From positions 1-64,000 of the forward strand of contig NZ_FRAP01000002.1 in NCBI RefSeq assembly GCF_900142365.1: DNA of 64,000 nt, in the 5' to 3' direction. The notes under the pieces were generated by a model. It searched no databases, was not told where the DNA came from, and was given only the letters and a program-made list of their open reading frames with translations. Below, piece by piece: positions 17,274 to 26,087 of this stretch. The stretch comes from Pseudonocardia thermophila (lineage in GTDB: Bacteria; Actinomycetota; Actinomycetes; Mycobacteriales; Pseudonocardiaceae). Made by a program: the position numbers and the translations under genes. The stretch's first letter is position 1; every line of letters starts with the position of its first letter.

Positions 17274-18680
17274 ATGTCCAGTGACCTCCGCGCCGCCCTG
17301 GCGCACATCCCCGCGCTCGACCGCTTCCCCACGGTCGACGAGATGCAGGCCGAGCTGGACCGCCTGGCCCAGCGCTACCCCGACCTGGTACGGGTGCGCC
17401 GGATCGGCACATCGCGGCTGGGCGAACCGATCCGCATGGCCACCGTCGGCGACGGCGAGTGCGATGCGCTGGTCTTCGGCGGTCCGCATGCGAACGAGCC
17501 GGTCGGCTTCCTGGCCGTACGTGAGCTGGCCTGGCTGCTGTGCGCCGAGGACCGGCTGCGGGAGCGCCTCGGCTTCCGCTGGCACCTCGTCCCGTGCGTC
17601 GATCCCGACGCGGCCCGGCTGAACGAGTCCTGGTACGTCCGCCCGGACGGGCGCGAGCGGTACCTGCGCGGGTTCTACCGGCCCGCGACCGCCGAGCAGG
17701 TCGAGTGGACGTTCCCGCACCTGCGCGAACCCGGGTACTTCGATCGGATGCTGCCGGAGACGGTGGCGCTCGCCCGGGTGATCGACGAGGTGCGGCCCGA
17801 GGTCCAGTGCGCGCTGCACAACAGTGAGTACGGCGGGGTGTTCCACTACACCACCAGCGACGACCCCGAACTGGCCGACCGCCTGGCCGAGGCCGCCGAC
17901 TGGGCGGGCCTGCCGCTGCACAACGCGGTGTTCCAAGCCCCGACCGGGGCGATCCGGCCCGGGGTGCTCCGTATGCCCACCGCTGCGGAGCTGGCGAGCG
18001 CAGCCGGGGCCGCGGTGGCTGTGACCGGAGCGAGCAGCGGGGAGTACGCCCGTCGCCACGGCACCGTCACCGTGGTGACGGAGACGCCCCTCTGGCCGGA
18101 CCCGCGCGCCGCCAGCACTGGTGCGAGCGGTCGCAGCTACGCCGACGTCGTCGCCGACAGCCTGCACATCCTGGACCTGTCGATCCACCACCTGGGGCAC
18201 GTGCTGGCGCTCGCCGACGACGATCTGCGCCTCGACACCCCCTTCCGGCGCTCGTTGTCGGACATGCGGCGCACGGCGGACGCTGTGATCGCCGGGTGGG
18301 GCGTCATCGCCGAAGCGTCCGCATCCCGGCGCCCGGCGTCGGTGGCCGAGGAGAGCTCGTTCGAGGGCCTCCCGCACACGCTGCGCCTGCGCGCGGTGGC
18401 CACGGCGCTGCGCATGCTCGACGCGGAGACAGCCTGCGGCAACGTCCGCGACGGGATCCGCCGCGCCCGTGCCGAGGCGGAGCAGCTCTTCCACGCTTGG
18501 CTCCGCGACGCCGAGGTCGTCCTGCCCGACAAGCCCGTCGACGTCCGTCCCGCGGTCGTGGCGCAGGTCGCGACGATCCTCGCGGCCGCTGAGCACGTCG
18601 GCCGCCGCTCCGCCCCGCCGCCCGTGGTCATCGCGACCGCGCCGGCCCGCCAGACCCGGTTGGTGAAGGCCGCCTCGTAA
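17274..18680 (+). CDS. M14 family zinc carboxypeptidase
   Basis: 468 residues. The zinc ligands are H72 and E75 (GPHANEP) and H182 (CALHNSEYGG); E270 in VTETPLW is placed as the catalytic base. There is no signal peptide, so it appears cytoplasmic. It should remove or hydrolyse a C-terminal amide/amino-acid bond. The ATG at 17274 was chosen over one at 17259 because GGAG lies 8 nt upstream of it. It has an extended helical C-terminal region after the catalytic domain. It shares the spacer with a TetR gene and is followed by a tandem repeat and an MFS exporter gene, which suggests export or detoxification of a peptide-like compound (inference). Confidence 0.9.
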   Translation: MSSDLRAALAHIPALDRFPTVDEMQAELDRLAQRYPDLVRVRRIGTSRLGEPIRMATVGDGECDALVFGGPHANEPVGFLAVRELAWLLCAEDRLRERLGFRWHLVPCVDPDAARLNESWYVRPDGRERYLRGFYRPATAEQVEWTFPHLREPGYFDRMLPETVALARVIDEVRPEVQCALHNSEYGGVFHYTTSDDPELADRLAEAADWAGLPLHNAVFQAPTGAIRPGVLRMPTAAELASAAGAAVAVTGASSGEYARRHGTVTVVTETPLWPDPRAASTGASGRSYADVVADSLHILDLSIHHLGHVLALADDDLRLDTPFRRSLSDMRRTADAVIAGWGVIAEASASRRPASVAEESSFEGLPHTLRLRAVATALRMLDAETACGNVRDGIRRARAEAEQLFHAWLRDAEVVLPDKPVDVRPAVVAQVATILAAAEHVGRRSAPPPVVIATAPARQTRLVKAAS

Positions 18681-18775
18681 CAGCCGTCCTCGGGTCCTCC
18701 TCCCGCAACAGCCTCCCGCAGAGCCTTCCCGCAAGACCCTCTCGCAAGACCCTTCTGCAAGGCCCTCTCGTAAGG
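18672..18775. repeat. Degenerate 12-13-bp tandem repeat after the carboxypeptidase gene
   Basis: Six consecutive units of 12-13 bp run from 18699 to 18775, starting at 18699, 18712, 18724, 18737, 18750 and 18763, with consensus CCTCTCGCAAGA. A related unit at 18672-18683 contains the TAA stop codon of the carboxypeptidase. A further similar stretch (CTCGCAACACCTCCCG) occurs near 18828. The array fills the spacer before the MFS gene; its role is unknown. Confidence 0.75.
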
Positions 18776-18854
18776 CCGCGACGTCGCGGATCGGCAAGTC
18801 CCTCACAAGCACGACGCCGTGCGGAACTCGCAACACCTCCCGAAAGGTCCTTCC

Positions 18855-20295
18855 ATGGGTGCTCACTCCCAGCCGCGCGGCGTGCCGGCCCGCGGCCGAT
18901 CCACGTTGGTCCTGCTCGTCGCGGCCACCGCCGGGTACTCCCTGCTGGAGGCGATGCTGGTCCCGGCTCTGCCGGTCATCCAACAGGCCGTCGGGGCCTC
19001 GCCCGCGTCCATCGCCTGGGTCTTCACCGGCCTGCTGCTGGCGGCGGCGGTGACCACGCCGCTCGTGGGCAGGCTCGCCGAAGTGCGGGACAAGCGGTCC
19101 GTCCTCTTCGTCGTTCTGCTGATCGTCTCCCTGGGCACGCTGGTGGCCGGGGCGGCGACCTCGGTCACCGTCCTGGCGGTCGGTCAGGTCCTGCAGGGTG
19201 TCGGGCTCGGCCTGGTGCCCTTGAGTCTGGGGATCATCCGCGACACCCAGCCGCCCGCCCGCGTCAAGAGCGGCAACGGCCTCGTCGTCGGAGCGTCGGC
19301 GGTGGGTTCCGCCGTCGGCTTCGTCGTGGCCGGCCCGCTGCTGGAGGCACTGGGGTCGCACCGGTGGCTGTACGGCATCCCGTTCGTCCTGCTCGTGGTG
19401 ATCACCGTGGGCACGTGGTGGGCGGTGCCGTCGTGCCCGCCCACCGCTCGGGGCCGGGTCGACCGGCTCGGTGCGGTGGTCCTGTCCGTCGGCCTGCTCG
19501 CCCTGCTGATCGGTCTCACCCAGGCCCCGGTCTGGGGCTGGCTCTCCGCGGAGGTCCTCGGGCTCGGGGTGATCGCGACGGTGATGCTGGCGACCTTCGT
19601 CCTGCTCGAGCTGCGGACCATCGAGCCGTTGGTGAGCATGCGGCTGCTCGCCAGGCCGACCGTCGCCGCGGTCTGCCTGATCGTGTTCGTCACCGGCTTC
19701 GTCGTCACGGCGACGCAGCTGACCATCTCCACCATCGTCGCCGCGCCGGCAAGCACTGGGTACGGCCTCGAGGAGAGCGCGACCACGGCCGGTCTGATCC
19801 TGCTGCCGATGGGGATCGTCGGCACCGTCGCCGCGCCCCTGACCGGGCGCCTGGAGCGCCTGCTGAGCGCGCGCGGCGTGATGGCACTGGCGGGTGGGGC
19901 GATCGTCGCCTCCTGCGCCACGCTGCTCGTCGCCCGCGGCGAACCCGGTGCACTCGCGGCTTCGGCGATGCTGGTGGGATTCGGCCTCGGCATCGGCGTC
20001 ACCCAGGCCATGAACACCGTCGTCACCGCGGTCCCGGTGTCCAGGGTCGCGAGCGTGGCGGGTGCGGCCTTCGTCTATCAGGAGCGTGGGATCCACCCTG
20101 GGCGGCCAGGTCAGCGGCGGCATCCTGGCCGGGGATCTGCTCCCCGACGTCGCGGTGCCGAGCTGGTCGGCCTTCAGCAGCGTCTTCGCCGTCGCGGCGG
20201 TGCTCGCCGTGGTGGCCCTCCTCCTCAGCCGGGCGCTGCCGGGGCGCAGGAGCGCGTCGATCCACGCGGCTGCGGTCAGGATCCTCGAAGCCTGA
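18855..20295 (+). pseudogene. MFS drug-efflux-type transporter, frameshifted near its 3' end
   Basis: A DHA2/Bcr-like exporter of about 480 codons. The ATG at 18855 has GAAAGG upstream. Normal MFS sequence runs in one frame to GAAFV (about 20075), including VGRLAEVRDKRSVL in the helix 2-3 loop. The expected continuation, IRSVGSTLGGQVSGGILA and a final membrane helix (FAVAAVLAVVALLLS), is in the next frame and stops at 20295. Removing one base at about 20073-20076 joins the two. Without that, the protein ends in about 70 arginine-rich residues (stop 20309) and loses its last helices. Either a recent mutation or a base error in the assembly. Confidence 0.82.
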
Positions 20296-20640
20296 CCGGC
20301 CGGTCCTGAACGAGCGCGGCGCACGTCGAGCGCGAAGCGGCGTGCGTCGCGCTGCCACACCGGTGGACGACATGCTCGCCGTGGTACGGGGTGCCGCCAC
20401 GGGCCTCGGTGGGGCAGTGGCGAGCGACACACGTGCCCATCGGGAATTTTCAAAGCGGATAGGTGGCTATGCCACATAGCCGAACGCGGTGCAGGTGGCC
20501 GGGTGACCGGGCACAGCGGTCGGTCCGCCGCGTCCTCGGGGAATCGGACGCGGACACCGCCGACGGTGCAGTGCCGCATGCCCCGACGCCGGTCGAACCG
20601 CGCACCGATGGACGAACGAACCAAGGAGGAAGGCCGAACA
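20296..20640. other. Gene-free region upstream of the alcohol dehydrogenase cassette
   Basis: 345 bp with no supported coding frame. It holds a short AT-rich block (GAATTTTCAAAGCGGATAGG, 20444-20463) followed by overlapping palindromes at 20463-20481, and an AGGAGGAA ribosome binding site just before the ATG at 20641. It is the likely promoter and leader of the 20641-26686 operon. Confidence 0.55.
20463..20481. promoter_or_regulatory. Overlapping palindromes upstream of the alcohol dehydrogenase operon
   Basis: GTGGC-TAT-GCCAC (20463-20475) and GGCTATG-CCA-CATAGCC (20465-20481) are both perfect and overlap. They lie about 160 bp upstream of the first gene, next to the most AT-rich stretch. 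They are candidate operator sites for the GntR-type regulator at 26698 or another factor. Confidence 0.45.
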
Positions 20641-21756
20641 ATGCCGTCCGCAGCGCTTGAAGTGGAAGCCGCCGTCGTCGAAGGGAAAGGAGAACCCTTT
20701 CAGTTCCGGACGGTGAGCGTCGAGGATCCCCGGCCGGACGAGGTGCTGGTCCGGATCGTCGCCACCGGGGTCTGTCAGACCGACGCGCACGCGCGTAACC
20801 AGGAATACCCGATCCCCATGCCGGTGATCCTCGGTCACGAGGGCGCCGGAATCGTCGAGAAGGTGGGCTCCGCCGTGCGGGACGTGGCACCCGGTGACCA
20901 CGTCGCGCTGACCTTCCCCTCGTGCGGACGGTGCGCATCCTGCCGTGCCGGTGCCCCGGCGAACTGCGAGTACGGCTTCCCGCTCGCGTTCGGCGCGGCG
21001 CGGCTGGACGGCAGCAACGCCTACGGCGACGGCGTCCACGGCCACTTCTTCGGCCAGTCCTCGTTCGCCCGGTTCGCCCTCGCGAACGAGCGGAACACGG
21101 TGCGGCTCCCCGACGACATGCCGCTGTGGCTCGCGGGCCCGCTCGGCTGCGGGATGCAGACCGGGGCGGGCGCGGTGATGAACTCCCTGCAGGTCGGTGC
21201 GGGCGAGTCGATCGCGGTGTTCGGCACCGGCTCGGTCGGCCTGGCCGCGGTGATGGCGGCGAAGGCGGTCGGTGCGACGACCATCGTCGCCGTCGACGTG
21301 AACGACTCTCGGCTGGCCCTGGCCGCCGAGCTGGGGGCCACCCACACGGTCAACGGGCGGACCGAGGACACCGCCACCCGGTTGCGGCAGATCCGGCCCA
21401 GCGGGTTCGACCACGTCCTGGAGATCACCGCGATCCCGCGGATGCTGGCGCTCGCGGTCGAGGTGCTGCGTCCGATGGGCGTCGCCGCGCTGATCGGCGG
21501 AGCGCCGGCCGGGACCACGGCGCCGATCGACATGAACACCCTGTTGAACGGCGGCCGCGTGCTGCGCGGAATCGCGCAGGGCGATTCCGTTCCGCAGACG
21601 TTCATCCCCAAGCTGGCGGAGCTTTACCGTGCGGGACTCTTCCCCTTCGACCGCCTCGTCCGCACCTACGACTTCGCCGACATCAACCAGGCGTTCGAGG
21701 ACACGGCGCGCGGCGAGGTCATCAAGCCCGTGCTGCTGATGGGCGAATCGGACTGA
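20641..21756 (+). CDS. Zn-dependent alcohol dehydrogenase (aryl-alcohol dehydrogenase-like, MDR)
   Basis: 371 residues. Catalytic zinc ligands: C45 (GVCQTD) and H66-E67 (GHEGAG). Structural zinc cysteines: C95, C98, C101, C109. NAD-binding GTGSVG lies near residue 200. The pattern and length match class III-like benzyl/aryl-alcohol dehydrogenases, which oxidise primary alcohols to aldehydes. The ATG at 20641 follows AGGAGGAA. It heads a plus-strand cassette that ends with an aldehyde dehydrogenase and a flavin reductase, so an alcohol-to-acid oxidation is likely. The substrate is not shown by the sequence. Confidence 0.94.
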   Translation: MPSAALEVEAAVVEGKGEPFQFRTVSVEDPRPDEVLVRIVATGVCQTDAHARNQEYPIPMPVILGHEGAGIVEKVGSAVRDVAPGDHVALTFPSCGRCASCRAGAPANCEYGFPLAFGAARLDGSNAYGDGVHGHFFGQSSFARFALANERNTVRLPDDMPLWLAGPLGCGMQTGAGAVMNSLQVGAGESIAVFGTGSVGLAAVMAAKAVGATTIVAVDVNDSRLALAAELGATHTVNGRTEDTATRLRQIRPSGFDHVLEITAIPRMLALAVEVLRPMGVAALIGGAPAGTTAPIDMNTLLNGGRVLRGIAQGDSVPQTFIPKLAELYRAGLFPFDRLVRTYDFADINQAFEDTARGEVIKPVLLMGESD

Positions 21757-21812
21757 ATCCCGGACCGCGGAGATCTGCATTCCGGATCACGGAAAACGGA
21801 AGCGAGAGAAAC

Positions 21813-22889
21813 ATGACTGCTGCAGGCAACGGAAGCAAGCCCGAATGGCTGGTGGACGACCTGGGCCCCAAGGGAGCCTCGTTCATCAAGCTGACGGACT
21901 TCGCCCCGCCGCCGGAGCGCTCGTACGGGATCCTCTTCACGCCGGACCGGCTCGAGAAGGGCTACCACGTCGAGGAGATCCGCGACGGCGTCTACTGGGT
22001 GTCGGTCGGGTGGTACGACTGCATGTTCGTCGTCACGGGCTCGGGCGTGGTCGTGCTCGACGCGCCGCCGGCCATCGGTGAGCGGCTCCTGTCGGCCATC
22101 GAGTCGGTCACGAAGGAGCCGGTCACGCACCTGATCTACAGCCACTGGCACGCCGACCACATCGGTGCTGCCCGCATCTTCGACCCGGGCATCACGATCG
22201 TCGCCCACGAGCGGACCCGTGATCTGCTCGCGCGGTTCCCCGACGAGTACCGCCCGCTGCCGACCGAGACGTTCGCCACCGACGCCACCCTGGAGGTGGG
22301 CGGCGTGCCGATCGAGCTGTCCTACAAGGGCCAGAACCACACCGAGGGCAACATCTTCACCTACCTGCCCCGGCAGAAGGTGCTCGCCGCCATCGACATC
22401 GCCAGCCCGGCCTGGGTGACTTTCCGCGACTGCGACTCCTCGGAGAACCTGGCCGGCTGGGAGCAGGCGCACCACCAGGTGCTCGAGTACGACTTCGACA
22501 CGGTGGTCAGCGGGCACGTGTCCCGGCTCGGCAACCGGGCGGACGTCGAGGAGGGTGTCGAGTACATCGACGACCTCGTCCGCTTCTCCCGGGAGGCGCT
22601 GGAGACCATCCCGATGGAGTACTTCCACGCCGGCATGGACGGCCCGTACAAGGCGGCGTTCCGAGCCGTCGAGGAGAACTACTTCGCGGCGCTGGTCAAC
22701 TACGTGACCAAGAAGATGCTCGAGCGGGTCACGTCCAACGGGCAGCGCTGGGAGGAGCGGCTGAACGGCGCGGACGTCCTCACCAAGCACAACGCGTTCT
22801 CGATGCTGGAGAAGACCCGCCTCGAGCGGACGCACAACGGCTACCTGCGCCGCGACGGCACCCCGACGTCCGACAAGTTCTTCATCTGA
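21813..22889 (+). CDS. MBL-fold metallo-hydrolase
   Basis: 358 residues. The metal site HWHADH is at residues 111-116 (H111, H113, D115, H116); further ligands are expected at H in GQNHTEGN, D in AAIDIA and H in SGHVSR. A helical C-terminal extension of about 100 residues follows the fold. The ATG at 21813 is preceded by GAAGCGAGAG. The physiological substrate (thioester, lactone, ester or sulfate) is not evident. It sits between an alcohol dehydrogenase and a SnoaL-like protein and is very likely part of the same pathway. Confidence 0.92.
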   Translation: MTAAGNGSKPEWLVDDLGPKGASFIKLTDFAPPPERSYGILFTPDRLEKGYHVEEIRDGVYWVSVGWYDCMFVVTGSGVVVLDAPPAIGERLLSAIESVTKEPVTHLIYSHWHADHIGAARIFDPGITIVAHERTRDLLARFPDEYRPLPTETFATDATLEVGGVPIELSYKGQNHTEGNIFTYLPRQKVLAAIDIASPAWVTFRDCDSSENLAGWEQAHHQVLEYDFDTVVSGHVSRLGNRADVEEGVEYIDDLVRFSREALETIPMEYFHAGMDGPYKAAFRAVEENYFAALVNYVTKKMLERVTSNGQRWEERLNGADVLTKHNAFSMLEKTRLERTHNGYLRRDGTPTSDKFFI

Positions 22890-22902
22890 CGGGCGGAAGG
22901 AC

Positions 22903-23511
22903 ATGAATTCGGACACCGAGGAGATCCGCACCCTCGTCGACAACTGGATCCTCTACCGGGACGCCGGTGACTGGGAGCGGTTCCGCACGGTCTTCCACCC
23001 CGACGGCCGGGTGCTGGCCACCTGGTGGCAGGGGACCGCGGACGAGTTCATCCAGGCCTCCCGCGAAGGCTGGGAGCGGGGGATCAGCATCCTGCACTCG
23101 CACGGCGGCACCACCGTCGAGGTGGCCGGGGACCGAGCGATCGCGCAGACGAAGATGACCATCGCCCAGCGCGACCTGGTCGAGGGCGTCGAGTGCGACG
23201 TCGTCTGCACCGGCCGGTTCTTCGACTTCTTCGCCAAGCGGGACGGCCGGTGGGGGATGGTCCTGCGGCAGCCCATCTACGAGCGCGACCGCATCGACCC
23301 GGTGCAGCCCGGCGCGACGGTGGAGCTGGATCCCGAGCTGCTCGCCCGCTTCCCCGTCGGCTACCGGCACCTCGCCTACCTGCAGACCAAGGTCGGCTAC
23401 CAGGTCAAGACCGACATGCCCGGCACGACCGGTCCGCGGACCGAGGCGCTCTACGCGCTGGGCCGCGACTGGCTCGCCGGGAAGGTCGACACGCTCGACC
23501 ACTGGTCCTGA
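22903..23511 (+). CDS. SnoaL/NTF2-like protein
   Basis: 202 residues. The N-terminal 130 residues form a SnoaL-like cone (EIRTLVDNWILYRDAGDWERF, FHPDGRVLATWW, then GGTTVEVAGDRAIAQTKM). The family includes ring cyclases, dehydratases, isomerases and small hydroxylase partners, so the reaction is open. The C-terminal 65 residues are an extra extension (VGYRHLAYLQ...) not usual in minimal members. It lies 13 nt downstream of the MBL gene with GGGCGGAAGG before the ATG, and so belongs to the same operon. A hairpin follows it. Confidence 0.85.
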   Translation: MNSDTEEIRTLVDNWILYRDAGDWERFRTVFHPDGRVLATWWQGTADEFIQASREGWERGISILHSHGGTTVEVAGDRAIAQTKMTIAQRDLVEGVECDVVCTGRFFDFFAKRDGRWGMVLRQPIYERDRIDPVQPGATVELDPELLARFPVGYRHLAYLQTKVGYQVKTDMPGTTGPRTEALYALGRDWLAGKVDTLDHWS

Positions 23512-23539
23512 GCGCCCGCCCGCCGGGGCGGGCACACCC

Positions 23540-23586
23540 GGCCGGTGCACCCGGGCCCGTGTGGGGGTGGCACGGGTGCACCGGCC
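23540..23586 (+). terminator. Hairpin inside the operon, after the SnoaL-like gene
   Basis: GGCCGGTGCACCC (23540-23552) and its perfect complement (23574-23586) enclose a 21-nt loop and are followed by TTT. It lies in the 106-bp gap between the SnoaL-like gene and the quinone reductase gene. It could end the first transcript or act as a partial terminator or RNA-processing point. A smaller CCCGCCCGCCGGGGCGGGC hairpin lies just before it. Confidence 0.6.
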
Positions 23587-23617
23587 TTTCGATCGATCCC
23601 ACGAAGAGAGGAAACCC

Positions 23618-24589
23618 ATGCGTGCGGTCAGAATCGTCGCGTACGGCGGGCCGGACGCGCTCGTCGTCGAGGACGTCGAGACGCCGCGGCCCGGACCCGG
23701 CGAGGTGCTGGTCGAGGTACGCGCGGCCGCGGTGAACCCGGTGGACGTCGCGAACCTCGCCGGGCGGGTGCAGTCCGCCGTGAAGCAGCCGGCCGTGGCC
23801 CCGCCCCGGACCGCGGGCCGGGACTACGCCGGAGTCGTCGTCGACGGGCCGGATCACCTGCGCGGCCTGGAGGTCTGGGGCACGAGCGGCGGGCTCGGCG
23901 TCACCCGGGACGGCACCCAGGCCGAGTACCTCGTGGTGCCGGAGCACACGGTGCGCCCCAAGCCGGCCAACCTGTTCTTCGAGCAGGCCGCCGCCGTCGG
24001 CGTCAGCCACTCGGTCGCGTACCTGGCCCTCGCCGAGCGGGCGAACCTCCAGGCCGGGGAGACCGTCCTGGTCACCGGGGCGTCCGGCACGGTCGGCCGG
24101 GCGGCCACCGACATCGCGCACTGGCGCGGGGCCACGGTCATCGGTGCCGACCGCCGGCTCGCCGACGACCTGCTGGCCGACCTGACCGTCGACACGACGT
24201 CGTCCGACCTGGTGGAGGCCGTGCGCGAGGCGACCGGCGGCGTCGGCGTCGACGCGGCGCTGGACACCGTCGGCGGGGACCTGCTCGACTCGGTCAGCAG
24301 CGCACTGCGCCACGGCGGGCGGGCGACCGTCATCGCGAGCCTCGGCACCCTCCTGGCGCCGATCAACATCCTCGACTTCTACCGCAACGAGCGCGCCCTG
24401 TTCGGGGTCAACACGCTCGACCTGTCACTGACCAAGGCCGCCGACGTCCTGGACGTCCTGCGGCGCGGCTTCGAGGCCGGCGTGCTGCACGCGCCCCGGA
24501 CCGTGGTGTTCCCGTTCGACGAGGCGAGCAGCGCCTACAAGGCCGTCGCCGCCGGCACGGACGGCGCCAAGGTCGTCCTCGTGCCCTGA
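23618..24589 (+). CDS. Quinone oxidoreductase-like MDR protein
   Basis: 323 residues. The GroES-like domain has AAAVNPVDVANLAG; the Rossmann domain has the nucleotide loop GASGTVGRAA. Zinc-binding cysteines are absent, so it is a zinc-free NADPH:quinone/enone reductase type. The ATG at 23618 follows AGAGAGGAAA and the family start (MRAVRIVAYGGPD) is at the N-terminus. It is separated from the upstream genes by a hairpin, and 34 nt from the aldehyde dehydrogenase gene. Confidence 0.93.
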   Translation: MRAVRIVAYGGPDALVVEDVETPRPGPGEVLVEVRAAAVNPVDVANLAGRVQSAVKQPAVAPPRTAGRDYAGVVVDGPDHLRGLEVWGTSGGLGVTRDGTQAEYLVVPEHTVRPKPANLFFEQAAAVGVSHSVAYLALAERANLQAGETVLVTGASGTVGRAATDIAHWRGATVIGADRRLADDLLADLTVDTTSSDLVEAVREATGGVGVDAALDTVGGDLLDSVSSALRHGGRATVIASLGTLLAPINILDFYRNERALFGVNTLDLSLTKAADVLDVLRRGFEAGVLHAPRTVVFPFDEASSAYKAVAAGTDGAKVVLVP

Positions 24590-24623
24590 AGCCTGCACCA
24601 ACCTCCTGAGGAACGGACCAACT

Positions 24624-26087
24624 ATGTCCACTACGACCGGCACCGTCGCGCTGAACTGGATCGACGGTGCCTGGACCGACTCCGAGGTCCACGACGACAG
24701 CTTCGATCCCGCCACGGGTGAGCGCATCGGCACCTACGCCAAGGCGACCCGGGCGGACGTCGAGCGGGCGATCCAGGTCGCCCGCCGCGCGTTCCGCGAG
24801 ACCGACTGGCGCTACGACCGCCAGCTGCGGGCGGCGGTGCTCAACCGGATGGCCGACCGCATCGAGGCCCGCCGTGACGAGCTCATCGACCTGCTGTCGC
24901 TGGACAACGGCAAGGTCAAGGCCGAGGCGACCCTGGAGATCGACATGGTCGCCCCCAAGCTGCGCTACAACGCGGCGCTGGCCCTGGCCGACTTCGGCCG
25001 GGCGGCCGAGGTCAAGCCCGGCCGGTACTCGATGGTGGTGCGCGAGCCCGTCGGGGTGGCGGGCGTCATCACCCCGTGGAACTCGCCGGTCATCCTGACC
25101 ATCCGCTCGCTGGCGCCGGCGCTGGCGGCCGGCTGCACGGTCGTGGTGAAGCTGCCGGAGCAGACCGCGCAGATCAACCGGCTGTTCACCGAGGTGATCG
25201 CCGAGACCGAGGGGCTCCCGCGCGGCGTGCTGAACATCGTCACCGCCGACCGGGAGGCGGCCTCGGCGCTGATCGAGTCGCCCGACGTGCCCGCGATCAG
25301 CTTCACCGGGAGCACGGCCACCGGGAAGGCCATCTCCGCGGTCGGCGCCGCCCAGCTCAAGCGCTTCGGGCTGGAGCTCGGCGGCAAGACCCCGATGATC
25401 CTGTTCGAGTCGGCCGACCTCGCCGAGGCCCTGCCGGTGCTGGAGAAGGCCCTCACCACCTTCGCCGGCCAGTTCTGCATGACCGGGAGCCGCCTGCTGG
25501 TGCACCGCTCGATCGCTGACGAGGTCCGCGAGACCCTCGCCAAGCGGTTGGAGGCGGTCGTGCCGGGCCCGGCCGCGGACCCGGCGAGCGACATGGGCCC
25601 GCTGATCGACAAGGCGAACGTGGCCCGTGTCGACGGCCTGGTCGAGGACGCGATCGCGGCCGGTGCGCGACCGGTCGTCCGGGGCGGCCCGGTGACCGAC
25701 GGCCCGCTCGCGAGCGGTGCGTTCTACCGGCCGACCCTGCTCGAGGTGGACGACCCGAAGCTGCCCATCGTGCAGAACGAGGTCTTCGGCCCGGTCCTGA
25801 CGATGCAGGTCTTCGACACCGAGGCCGAGGCCGTCGCGCTGGCCAACGACAGCGTCTACGGCCTGGCCGCCAGCGTCTGGAGCCGCGACGTGGACCAGCC
25901 GCTGCGGGTCGCCCGGCAGCTGGAGGCCGGCACCGTCTGGATCAACGACTGGGCCATGATCTACGACGAGTTCGAGGAGGGCGGCTACAAGCACAGCGGC
26001 CAGGGCCGGCTGAACGGGCTGGCGGCGCTGGAGGACTTCACCGAGTACAAGCACATCGCCCTTCGACCTGGGAGCACCCTGCAGTGA
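24624..26087 (+). CDS. NAD(P)-dependent aldehyde dehydrogenase
   Basis: 487 residues, full length. Catalytic C285 (GQFCMTG), general base E251 (LELGGK), oxyanion N153 (TPWNSP) and K176 are in place. It should oxidise the aldehyde formed by the alcohol dehydrogenase at 20641 to a carboxylic acid. The ATG at 24624 follows GAGGAACGG. Its stop overlaps the GTG of the flavin reductase (GTGA). Confidence 0.96.
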   Translation: MSTTTGTVALNWIDGAWTDSEVHDDSFDPATGERIGTYAKATRADVERAIQVARRAFRETDWRYDRQLRAAVLNRMADRIEARRDELIDLLSLDNGKVKAEATLEIDMVAPKLRYNAALALADFGRAAEVKPGRYSMVVREPVGVAGVITPWNSPVILTIRSLAPALAAGCTVVVKLPEQTAQINRLFTEVIAETEGLPRGVLNIVTADREAASALIESPDVPAISFTGSTATGKAISAVGAAQLKRFGLELGGKTPMILFESADLAEALPVLEKALTTFAGQFCMTGSRLLVHRSIADEVRETLAKRLEAVVPGPAADPASDMGPLIDKANVARVDGLVEDAIAAGARPVVRGGPVTDGPLASGAFYRPTLLEVDDPKLPIVQNEVFGPVLTMQVFDTEAEAVALANDSVYGLAASVWSRDVDQPLRVARQLEAGTVWINDWAMIYDEFEEGGYKHSGQGRLNGLAALEDFTEYKHIALRPGSTLQ

